In this document: positions 1-5,498 of the stretch, piece by piece | Position numbering within the stretch: the first letter of the stretch is position 1 | Layout of the letters: the number at the start of each line of letters is the position of its first letter | NCBI GenBank assembly: GCA_027009095.1 | Contig: JALVDG010000434.1 | Coordinates: 1-6,680, forward strand | Length of the DNA: 6,680 bases | Source: Thiotrichaceae bacterium | GTDB taxonomy: Bacteria; Pseudomonadota; Gammaproteobacteria; Thiotrichales; Thiotrichaceae | Direction: 5' to 3' | Position numbers and translations under genes: made by a program | The notes under the pieces: model-generated | What the model was told of the DNA's origin: nothing | The model's database searches: none | The model's input: only the letters and a program-made list of their open reading frames with translations

Positions 1-118
1 TCCAGATCCAAATATGATTAAGCAGCCACGTAACGTATCTTATGTTCGTACTGACGGTTGGGATGAAGCTGCTGAAGAGTGGTTTAACCGTAAGCGTGAA
101 GAGAAAATGGCTGGCTAA
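1..118 (+). CDS. dsrA: Dissimilatory sulfite reductase alpha subunit, 3' end only
   Basis: An open frame enters from the left edge (first full codon at base 2) and stops at TAA 116-118, giving the last 38 residues, PDPNMIKQPRNVSYVRTDGW and onward, ending in ...REEKMAG. The tail is rich in Trp, Glu and Arg and resembles the C-terminus of DsrA. The main support is position: dsrB follows immediately, and dsrA precedes dsrB in known dsr operons. DsrA and DsrB form the cytoplasmic alpha2beta2 siroheme/[4Fe-4S] enzyme that, in sulfur oxidizers, oxidizes DsrC-bound sulfur to sulfite. None of its cofactor-binding cysteines lies in this fragment, so its catalytic state cannot be judged. The identity is inferred mostly from context. 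Confidence 0.85.
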   Translation, partial: PDPNMIKQPRNVSYVRTDGWDEAAEEWFNRKREEKMAG

Positions 119-150
119 TTCCTTAAATAGGAATATTCGGTTCATTTAAT

Positions 151-193
151 AAATTTTACGGGGGAGTGGAATTTCTCCCGTTGTTAAAAGTTT
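151..193 (+). other. Imperfect stem-loop in the dsrA-dsrB spacer
   Basis: The core stem pairs GGGAG (162-166) with CTCCC (175-179) around an 8-base loop. C159 can pair with G180 if two Gs are bulged. Flanking TTTTA (154-158) and TAAAA (185-189) can extend the stem through an internal loop. The structure ends just before the dsrB Shine-Dalgarno sequence (195-200). There is no T-run after the core stem, so it is not a standard terminator. An RNA-stability or translation-tuning role is inference. Confidence 0.4.
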
Positions 194-206
194 TAAGGAG
201 ACAAAT

Positions 207-1286
207 ATGGCAGCCCCAGAAATGCGCGAGCCGATTGAATCAGGTTGTCCTGATGGGTTTCAGTACATGCACCCTACAATGCGTCGTAATTACGGCACAT
301 GGGCTTATCATGAAGATGTACAGCCAGGTGTAATGGTTCATGTTGCTAAATATGGCGATGACAAAATTTGGACAGTTAAAGCAGGTACGCAGCGTATATT
401 AGATGTATTTACGCTACGTAAATTAATGGACATTGGTGATGAATACGGCGATGGTTTTGTTCAGTTCTCAATTCGTTCAAATATTCAATTTTTTGTTGAT
501 ACTGAGGAAAAAGTAGCCCCTTTGGTTGCTGCTCTTGAAGATGCAGGTTTCCCTGTTGGTGGTACACGTAACTCGGTTGCATCTATCTCTCATACACAGG
601 GCTGGTTACATTGTGATATTCCAGGAACGGATGCATCAGGTGTTGTTAAGGCAATGATGGATGAGCTTCTTCCTTACTGGCGTGGATGGGATATGCCTAA
701 CCGTGTTCATCTAACAACATCTTGTTGTCAGATTAACTGTGGTGGTCAAGGTGATATCGCGATCAACGTACAGCACACTAAGCCACCTAAGATTGATCAT
801 AGTCTTGTGGGTAACGTTTGTGAACGTCCTTCAGTTGTTGCGCGTTGTCCTGTTGCTGCGATTCGTCCTGCAATGGTTGACGGTCAGCCTTCACTAGAAG
901 TTGACGAGAAGAAATGTATTTGTTGTGGTGCTTGTTACCCTCCATGTCCTCCTATGCAGATCAACGATTATAAAGATACGCAGCTTGCTATCTGGATCGG
1001 TGGTAATCACTCAAACGCTCGTGGCAAGCCTACATTCCAGCGTTTAGTCGCAGCAGGTGTTCCAAATAATCCACCTCGCTGGCCTGAAGCAACGGCAATC
1101 GTGAAGAAGATTCTTGATTGTTATAAAGAAGGTGCTAAAGATTGGGAGCGTATTAATGAGTGGGTTGAGCGTATCGGATGGCCTCGTTTCTTCGAAGTGA
1201 CTGGTTTACCGTTCACTAAGTACCATATCGATAACTGGCGTGGTGCTCGTTCAAACTTGAACTCTTCAACTCATATCCGTTTCTAA
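207..1286 (+). CDS. dsrB: Dissimilatory sulfite reductase beta subunit (reverse type)
   Basis: Beta subunit of cytoplasmic siroheme sulfite reductase, which with DsrA oxidizes sulfur delivered on DsrC to sulfite. The 359-residue length is usual for DsrB. The siroheme/[4Fe-4S] half carries TTSCCQINCGGQGD (Cys173, 174, 178) and a later VCERPSVVARCPVAA stretch (Cys205, 214), both characteristic of DsrB. An inserted ferredoxin domain follows, with KCICCGACYPPCPP: Cys237, Cys240, Cys243 and Cys247 fit a CxxCxxCxxxCP [4Fe-4S] site. The ATG at 207 is preceded by a strong AAGGAG (195-200). It lies 88 bases after dsrA, a fairly wide gap for subunits needed in equal amounts, and 11 bases before dsrE. 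The oxidative direction is inferred from dsrEFH and dsrL in the same operon. No truncation or missing motif is visible. Confidence 0.97.
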   Translation: MAAPEMREPIESGCPDGFQYMHPTMRRNYGTWAYHEDVQPGVMVHVAKYGDDKIWTVKAGTQRILDVFTLRKLMDIGDEYGDGFVQFSIRSNIQFFVDTEEKVAPLVAALEDAGFPVGGTRNSVASISHTQGWLHCDIPGTDASGVVKAMMDELLPYWRGWDMPNRVHLTTSCCQINCGGQGDIAINVQHTKPPKIDHSLVGNVCERPSVVARCPVAAIRPAMVDGQPSLEVDEKKCICCGACYPPCPPMQINDYKDTQLAIWIGGNHSNARGKPTFQRLVAAGVPNNPPRWPEATAIVKKILDCYKEGAKDWERINEWVERIGWPRFFEVTGLPFTKYHIDNWRGARSNLNSSTHIRF

Positions 1287-1289
1287 GGG
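1285..1289 (+). promoter_or_regulatory. dsrE ribosome binding site (decides the start)
   Basis: AAGGG overlaps the dsrB stop codon (TAA 1284-1286) and lies 8 bases before ATG 1298. The in-frame TTG codons at 1292 and 1295 would sit only 2 and 5 bases from it, so the ATG is the better start. Confidence 0.65.
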
Positions 1290-1297
1290 CATTGTTG

Positions 1298-1690
1298 ATG
1301 AAATATACAATTATGATAAATGAAGGGCCTTATCAGCATCAGTCTGCTGATTCTGCTCTACAGTTTACGCGTGCATTGTTAGAGAAAGGGCATGAAGTAT
1401 TTCGTGTGTTTTTCTACCACGATGGCGTAAATAATGGTACGCGTTTAAGTGTTCCTCCAGGGGATGACCGTTTAATTCAAAAAGAATGGTCTGAACTAGC
1501 GAAAGAGCATGAGCTTGATCTGGTTATTTGTATCGCTGCGGCACAACGTCGTGGTCTTATGGATGCAGACGAAGCGAAGCGTCAAGGTTTAGATGCTGAT
1601 AATATCATCGAAGGATTCCGTATCTCTGGCTTGGGTCAGTTGATCGAAGGTGGGATTCAAAGTGATCGTACAATTGTATTTGGAGATTAA
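1298..1690 (+). CDS. dsrE: Sulfurtransferase DsrE, sulfur-accepting subunit of DsrEFH
   Basis: Sulfur-carrying subunit of the cytoplasmic DsrE2F2H2 hexamer, homologous to TusD of the TusBCD tRNA-thiolation relay. In sulfur oxidizers it receives sulfane sulfur from TusA and hands it to DsrC. From ATG 1298 the protein has 130 residues, the length of A. vinosum DsrE. It opens MKYTIMINEGPYQHQ, contains RVFFYHDGV (36-44), and its only cysteine, in LDLVICIAAAQRRG, falls exactly at position 78, the known active Cys78. A longer frame from TTG 1292 adds two residues but leaves almost no spacing to the Shine-Dalgarno sequence. The stop is 2 bases before dsrF. Presence of this gene is a marker of the oxidative rather than the reductive Dsr pathway. 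Confidence 0.96.
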   Translation: MKYTIMINEGPYQHQSADSALQFTRALLEKGHEVFRVFFYHDGVNNGTRLSVPPGDDRLIQKEWSELAKEHELDLVICIAAAQRRGLMDADEAKRQGLDADNIIEGFRISGLGQLIEGGIQSDRTIVFGD

Positions 1691-1692
1691 TC

Positions 1693-2097
1693 ATGGCGAC
1701 TAAAAAATTCATGTTTGTTAATCGCAAAGCTCCTTATGGTACGGTTTATGCCTTGGAGTCTTTAGAAGTGGTATTAATCGCAGCTGCATTTGATCAGGAT
1801 ATCTCATTGGCATTTATTGATGATGGCGTATATCAAATCACTAAAGGTCAAGATACTACAGGTATTGGTCAAAAGAACTTCTCAAATGCTTATAAAGCAT
1901 TGGGTGACTACGATATCAGCAAAATGTATGTCGAAAAAGAGTCACTAGAAGAGCGTGGTTTAACCCCAGATGATCTAATGAATCTAGTATGGGAAGATGA
2001 AGATGATGACTATAAAGAAAAGTCATCCATCATTCTGGTAAACCGTGAAGAAATGGCTGCTGTTATGGCAGAACAAGAAGTCACATTAAGTTTTTAA
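1693..2097 (+). CDS. dsrF: DsrF, structural subunit of the DsrEFH sulfurtransferase
   Basis: TusC-like subunit of the DsrE2F2H2 hexamer. The 134-residue protein begins MATKKFMFVNRKAPYGTVYA and has the alternating beta/alpha pattern of the DsrE/F family (hydrophobic strands near 6-9, 38-42 and 112-116). It contains no cysteine at all, so it cannot carry sulfur covalently; a structural role fits its TusC homologue. An acidic run, EDEDDD (101-106), precedes the last strand. GGAG (1682-1685), inside the end of dsrE, is its ribosome binding site, 7 bases before ATG 1693. The 2-base gap after dsrE suggests translational coupling. The 12-base gap to dsrH holds the dsrH ribosome binding site. Confidence 0.95.
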   Translation: MATKKFMFVNRKAPYGTVYALESLEVVLIAAAFDQDISLAFIDDGVYQITKGQDTTGIGQKNFSNAYKALGDYDISKMYVEKESLEERGLTPDDLMNLVWEDEDDDYKEKSSIILVNREEMAAVMAEQEVTLSF

Positions 2098-2109
2098 GGA
2101 GCGACTAAA

Positions 2110-2418
2110 ATGGCAATGTTACATATTGTAAATAAGTCACCTTTTGAAAAAGTGACTTTTGATTCTTGCTTAGGGCATGCATCAGCAGGTGACTCAATTC
2201 TTATGATTGAAGATGCTGCAGTAGGTGCAATTGACGGTACTGTGTTTGCAGATAAGCTTAAAGCAGCAATGGCTGATAAAAGCGTCTATGTTTTAGTGGG
2301 TGATTTAACAGCGCGCGGGTTAAGCGAAGACCGACTAATTGATGGAGTTAAAGCGGTTGACTATGCAGGTTTTGTTGATCTGACTGTGGACAATGAGAAA
2401 ACACAAAGCTGGTTATAA
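2110..2418 (+). CDS. dsrH: DsrH, third subunit of the DsrEFH sulfurtransferase
   Basis: TusB-like subunit of DsrE2F2H2, 102 residues, the same length as A. vinosum DsrH. It opens MAMLHIVNKSPFEK and carries a single cysteine at position 20 (TFDSCLGHASAGD), the position of the conserved DsrH cysteine. It ends KTQSWL. AAGGAG (2096-2101) overlaps the dsrF stop and lies 8 bases before ATG 2110, making this a tightly packed dsrEFH unit. In the family the complex works in the cytoplasm and interacts with DsrC, whose gene is next. A 93-base spacer with a perfect hairpin separates it from dsrC, in contrast with the tiny gaps inside dsrBEFH. Confidence 0.95.
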   Translation: MAMLHIVNKSPFEKVTFDSCLGHASAGDSILMIEDAAVGAIDGTVFADKLKAAMADKSVYVLVGDLTARGLSEDRLIDGVKAVDYAGFVDLTVDNEKTQSWL

Positions 2419-2427
2419 GTTCTCCAT

Positions 2428-2460
2428 TAAGGATTCTGCACTTTCGTATTTGAATCCTTA
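2428..2460 (+). other. 9-bp perfect hairpin between dsrH and dsrC
   Basis: TAAGGATTC (2428-2436) pairs perfectly with GAATCCTTA (2452-2460) around a 15-base loop. No T-run follows (the next bases are TGAAACATTT), so it is not a typical intrinsic terminator. It starts ten bases after the dsrH stop and ends about 50 bases before dsrC. It could be a 3' stabilizer of the dsrBEFH message, a processing site, or a weak pause. The function is inferred; the pairing is directly visible. Confidence 0.5.
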
Positions 2461-2511
2461 TGAAACATTTAACAGCATTATTTAAACTTAATAGAGAAAG
2501 GGAGAGCTATC

Positions 2512-2847
2512 ATGGCATCACTTGAAATAAATGGACAATCTATCGAGCTTGACGAAGAAGGCTACTTGGTTGATTTGGGTTCTTGGACTCCAGAAGTTGG
2601 CGAAGCACTTGCTAAAGCAGAAGATGTTGAGTTAACAGATGAGCATTGGGATATCATTAACTTCCTGCGTGAGTACTACGAAGAGTATCAAATTGCTCCA
2701 GCAGTACGTGTACTAACAAAAGCAGTTGGTAAGCGTCTAGGTAAAGCTAAAGGTAACTCTAAGTATCTTTACTCTTTATTCCCATACGGTCCAGGTAAGC
2801 AAGCATGTAAATATGCTGGTCTTCCTAAACCTACAGGTTGTGTGTAA
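2512..2847 (+). CDS. dsrC: DsrC sulfur carrier protein
   Basis: Small cytoplasmic TusE/DsrC-family protein that carries sulfur on two cysteines of a flexible C-terminal arm. It is the substrate-bearing partner of DsrEFH, DsrAB and DsrK. The 111-residue protein opens MASLEINGQSIELDEEGYLV, contains the conserved LREYYEEYQIAPAVRVL segment (about 52-68), and ends CKYAGLPKPTGCV. Cys99 and the penultimate Cys110 are eleven positions apart, the spacing that defines true DsrC; simple TusE proteins lack the first of these. A purine-rich AAAGGGAG (2497-2504) lies 7 bases before ATG 2512, a strong site fitting an abundant protein. Hairpins lie on both sides of the gene. In A. vinosum dsrC is also expressed constitutively from an internal promoter; no convincing sigma-70 promoter is visible here. 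Confidence 0.98.
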   Translation: MASLEINGQSIELDEEGYLVDLGSWTPEVGEALAKAEDVELTDEHWDIINFLREYYEEYQIAPAVRVLTKAVGKRLGKAKGNSKYLYSLFPYGPGKQACKYAGLPKPTGCV

Positions 2848-2849
2848 AT

Positions 2850-2862
2850 CCTAGTTTCTAGG
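2850..2862 (+). other. Small hairpin just after the dsrC stop
   Basis: CCTAG (2850-2854) and CTAGG (2858-2862) flank a TTT loop. The stem can gain three A-T pairs if T2849 is bulged, reaching back into the stop codon. The broken AT tract TTTATATATT follows. It is short and could be chance; it might protect the dsrC 3' end from exonucleases. Confidence 0.3.
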
Positions 2863-2908
2863 TTTATATATTAAGAGTTTCGGAGTGGTTGTTTTATACA
2901 ATGCTTCG

Positions 2909-2977
2909 ATCTCTTTCATGAGTTTATATTTGTTGCTCATTTTGATATGTGTAAATTCATGAAAGAGATGAATTTTT
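2909..2977 (+). terminator. Long inverted repeat with T-tract, possible leaky terminator after dsrC
   Basis: Bases 2909-2926 (starting ATCTCTTTCATGA) pair with 2952-2969 (ending TTCATGAAAGAGAT). The stem is 18 pairs: 13 uninterrupted Watson-Crick pairs at the base, one G-T wobble, then four A-T pairs. About three further weak pairs extend toward the loop, which is then about 19 bases. Three bases after the stem come five Ts (2973-2977), directly followed by the dsrM ribosome binding site. The shape is that of an intrinsic terminator, but the stem is AT-rich and the T-run short. Since dsrMK must be transcribed, partial termination or 3'-end protection of dsrC mRNA is more likely than a full stop. 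It is the longest perfect structure in the window. Confidence 0.55.
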
Positions 2978-2982
2978 AGGAG
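2978..2982 (+). promoter_or_regulatory. dsrM ribosome binding site before a GTG start
   Basis: AGGAG lies 7 bases before GTG 2990. An in-frame TAA at 2984-2986 excludes any start further upstream, and no ATG is well placed. The site directly abuts the T-run of the preceding inverted repeat, so folding there could influence access by ribosomes. Confidence 0.7.
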
Positions 2983-2989
2983 TTAAGAA

Positions 2990-3748
2990 GTGTTCTTAAG
3001 CTACGTTTTTGGTGTGCTCTTTTGGGTCGCAACCTTAGTTTTGGTGTTCGGTATCGCCTTTAAAGTCCGCCTTTATTGGAAAACCCCCGCACCTTTGAAA
3101 ATACCTACAACTCCAGCACCGCTAACCCAAGGTGGTGTGTTTGTGCGTATGTTTAAAGAAGTTGTATTCTTCTTTAGTTTATTTCGTTCAAATAAATTGT
3201 TGTGGATTTTGGGGATTGCGTTTCATTACGCTTTAGCGTTAGTGTTATTTCGCCATGTACGTTACTTCCAAGAATCTACTTGGTTTATTGTCGATGTCAT
3301 GCAGCCCTTTGGTAAATACGCAGGCTTTTTGATGGTGTTAGCGTTACTAGGTTTGTTAGCACGTCGTATCTTTATTGATCGAGTCCGCTATATAACCGCA
3401 CCTTCTGATAGAGCCATGCTAGGTTTGCTGATTTTAATCGGCGCATCAGGCTTGATGATGAAGTTCGTATCACACACTGATATTTTGATGGTTAAACAGT
3501 TCTTTATCGGATTGAGAAGCTTTGACTTTCAACCATTGCCAGCTGATCCTATTTTGATGGTTCACTTATCTTTGGTGGCATTGTTAATGTTGATCTTCCC
3601 TATTAGTAAGTTGCTGCATGCTCCAGGTATATTCTTTAGTCCAACACGTAATCAAATTGATAACCCTAGAGAAAAACGTCATTTGGCACCTTGGGCTGCA
3701 GAACTAGAAAAGCAGAATAAAAATTATTTGCATGAGTTGGATAAATAA
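2990..3748 (+). CDS. dsrM: DsrM, cytochrome b membrane subunit of DsrMKJOP
   Basis: Di-heme b integral membrane subunit, related to NarI, which exchanges electrons between the quinone pool and the cytoplasmic subunit DsrK. The 252-residue protein has about five hydrophobic membrane segments: roughly 4-24, 70-88, 108-124, 142-160 and 188-207. Candidate heme ligands are His79 and His89 in the second segment and His192 and His210 in the fifth. Their spacings of 10 and 18 residues equal those of the E. coli NarI ligands (56/66 and 187/205). The polar tail (about 217-252) is probably cytoplasmic and may contact DsrK. The start is GTG with AGGAG seven bases upstream. dsrK follows after 11 bases, and its ribosome binding site overlaps the dsrM stop, suggesting coupled synthesis of the pair. 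Segment limits are by eye. Confidence 0.95.
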   Translation: MFLSYVFGVLFWVATLVLVFGIAFKVRLYWKTPAPLKIPTTPAPLTQGGVFVRMFKEVVFFFSLFRSNKLLWILGIAFHYALALVLFRHVRYFQESTWFIVDVMQPFGKYAGFLMVLALLGLLARRIFIDRVRYITAPSDRAMLGLLILIGASGLMMKFVSHTDILMVKQFFIGLRSFDFQPLPADPILMVHLSLVALLMLIFPISKLLHAPGIFFSPTRNQIDNPREKRHLAPWAAELEKQNKNYLHELDK

Positions 3749-3759
3749 GGGCATTTATT

Positions 3760-5403
3760 ATGGCAGATTATGAAATTCCAACGGTAACAGGTGATGATGG
3801 CATAGTAGATGTGCCAGCCCTTAAAGAAGGGGCAATGGGTCACCTGCACGGTCCTTGGGTATCAAAACCAGATTTTCAGAAAGAATTGGGTTTTCCAACT
3901 GATTTCACTATGCCTGAAGGCGTAGAAAATTATGGTGATGTCGATACTTTAGTCGAAAACTGGAAAAATCGCGCATTAGAAAAACTAGATGATTTACGTG
4001 GACGTTACCGTTCACTGCAAGTTTTCCTCGATATCTGTGTGAAATGTGGTGCATGTACTGATAAATGTCACTACTACATTGGTACAACAGATCCAAAGAA
4101 CATGCCTGTCGCACGTCAAGATTTATTGCGTAAGGTTTATCGTCGCTACTTTACTTTTGCGGGTAAATTCTTCGGTAAAATAGGTAAACCAGAATTTGTT
4201 GGTGCTGCGGATTTAACCGAAGATGTGGTGAAGGATTGGTATAACTATTATCACCAGTGTTCACAATGTCGTCGTTGTTCGGTGTTCTGTCCTTATGGTA
4301 TCGATACTGCTGAAATCTCAATGGCAGCGCGCGAAATTCTAGATCATATTGGTATGGGGCAAAAGTACTGTACCGAGATCATGGGTAAAGTACATAAAAT
4401 TGGTAATAATCTAGGTCTCCCAGAAGCTGCATTGTCAGATACTTTAGAAGGTCTGGAGGAAGATATCTACGATGATACAGGTGTATTAGTCGAGCTACCG
4501 CTTGATAAGAAAGGAGCAGATATTCTGCTTGTTACACCATCGGCAGACTTCTTTGCAGAGCCCCATGTAGATGGTTTAATGGGGTATGCAAAAGTATTCC
4601 ATGAGCTAGGTTTAGACTTCACTTTAAGTTCGTATGCCTCAGAAGGTGCCAACTTCGGCATGTTTATCGGCAGTTACGAGAACATGCGCCGTTTAGCCTT
4701 GCGTATTCGTAAAGCTGCGATTGATCTTGGTGTTAAGCGTATTGTATTTGGAGAGTGTGGACATGCGTGGCGTGTGGCTTACAGTTTCTTAAATACTTTA
4801 GCAGGACCTTGGGATTTCTTGGATCAAAACTATCCCATTCCACAGCATGTATTGGAAATTACAGAGCCAGCATTAGCGGCAGGTAAACTGAATATTGATA
4901 AATCTGCCAATGACGACATGGTAGTAACCTTTCATGACTCTTGTAATATCGCGCGTGGTTCTCGTATCGGTGGTTATGAAGGTGGGCAATTTGAAGTACC
5001 ACGTAATGTAATTAAGGCAGTGTGTAATAACTATGTCGATATGCCCAAAGACACTATCCATGATTCAACCTTCTGTTGTGGTGGTGGTGGTGGTATTTTG
5101 ACAGATGATTTGATGGAAGTACGTGTGAAAGGTGCGCAACCAAGAATGGAAGCCCTTAAGCATGTAACAGAGAATCATGGCGTAACACACATGGCAGCGA
5201 TCTGTGCGATTTGTAAGTCACAGTTTACAAAAGTTATTCCATATTATGGTTTCACAATGGATCAAATTGTGAGTGTTCATCAACTGGTTAGTAACGCAAT
5301 TCAGCTCACGGGGCAGTTGACCGAAGATGAAATAGATGAAATGGAATTAGATTATGATGAAGCAAAGGAAAAATTAATTGCTTCACGAGAAGCGGCTGAG
5401 TAA
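3760..5403 (+). CDS. dsrK: DsrK, iron-sulfur subunit of DsrMKJOP (HdrD-like)
   Basis: Cytoplasmic, membrane-associated subunit related to heterodisulfide reductase HdrD; it is thought to act on the disulfide/trisulfide forms of DsrC and pass electrons to DsrM. In its 547 residues there are two ferredoxin-type [4Fe-4S] motifs: CVKCGACTDKC (Cys93, 96, 99, 103) and CSQCRRCSVFCP (Cys167, 170, 173, 177). The C-terminal half has the cysteine-rich CCG domain for a non-cubane catalytic cluster: HDSC (Cys395), CCGGGGG (Cys439-440) and CAIC (Cys482, 485). A further GECGHAW (Cys333) lies before it. No signal peptide or membrane segment is seen, as expected for a cytoplasmic subunit. AAGGG (3747-3751) precedes ATG 3760 by 8 bases. 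A 95-base spacer separates it from dsrL. Confidence 0.97.
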   Translation: MADYEIPTVTGDDGIVDVPALKEGAMGHLHGPWVSKPDFQKELGFPTDFTMPEGVENYGDVDTLVENWKNRALEKLDDLRGRYRSLQVFLDICVKCGACTDKCHYYIGTTDPKNMPVARQDLLRKVYRRYFTFAGKFFGKIGKPEFVGAADLTEDVVKDWYNYYHQCSQCRRCSVFCPYGIDTAEISMAAREILDHIGMGQKYCTEIMGKVHKIGNNLGLPEAALSDTLEGLEEDIYDDTGVLVELPLDKKGADILLVTPSADFFAEPHVDGLMGYAKVFHELGLDFTLSSYASEGANFGMFIGSYENMRRLALRIRKAAIDLGVKRIVFGECGHAWRVAYSFLNTLAGPWDFLDQNYPIPQHVLEITEPALAAGKLNIDKSANDDMVVTFHDSCNIARGSRIGGYEGGQFEVPRNVIKAVCNNYVDMPKDTIHDSTFCCGGGGGILTDDLMEVRVKGAQPRMEALKHVTENHGVTHMAAICAICKSQFTKVIPYYGFTMDQIVSVHQLVSNAIQLTGQLTEDEIDEMELDYDEAKEKLIASREAAE

Positions 5404-5430
5404 TTAGCGGTAATCTCATCAACTATTTAT

Positions 5431-5451
5431 TGTAAGTATTCATAACTTACA
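5431..5451 (+). other. 7-bp hairpin in the dsrK-dsrL spacer
   Basis: TGTAAGT (5431-5437) and ACTTACA (5445-5451) are perfect inverted arms around a 7-base loop, 28 bases after the dsrK stop. A broken T-run (GATTTTAAAC) begins five bases later. It could be a weak terminator, a message stabilizer or a protein-binding dyad. It is AT-rich and not strong. Confidence 0.35.
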
Positions 5452-5467
5452 TCAAGATTTTAAACTT

Positions 5468-5479
5468 AGCCTTAAGGCT
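5468..5479 (+). other. 12-bp perfect palindrome upstream of dsrL
   Basis: AGCCTTAAGGCT reads the same on both strands. As RNA it would form a 4-bp stem with a TTAA loop; as DNA it could be a dyad operator. It ends 8 bases before the dsrL ribosome binding site GGAG (5488-5491). Only one copy was seen in the window, so no regulator can be named. Confidence 0.35.
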
Positions 5480-5498
5480 GTAGTACTGGAGAATAGGC

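Noticed and set aside
131..138. GAATATTC palindrome in the dsrA-dsrB spacer
   Set aside because: Eight AT-rich bases with no extension; expected by chance in such sequence.
1292..1297. TTG codons as the start of dsrE
   Set aside because: They would leave only 2 or 5 bases after AAGGG. ATG 1298 gives normal spacing, the 130-residue length of known DsrE, and places the active cysteine at 78.
2450..2497. Possible sigma-70 promoter for dsrC (TTGAAT, TTAACA with AT-rich hexamers)
   Set aside because: No pair of boxes has both reasonable matches and 16-18 base spacing, and the best -10 candidates fall too close to the ribosome binding site. An internal promoter remains possible but is not shown.
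5080..5094. Five consecutive GGT codons in dsrK as a slippage-prone repeat
   Set aside because: They encode the conserved glycine run after the CCG motif of DsrK and match the general GGT preference of these genes. Loss or gain of a unit would not shift the frame.
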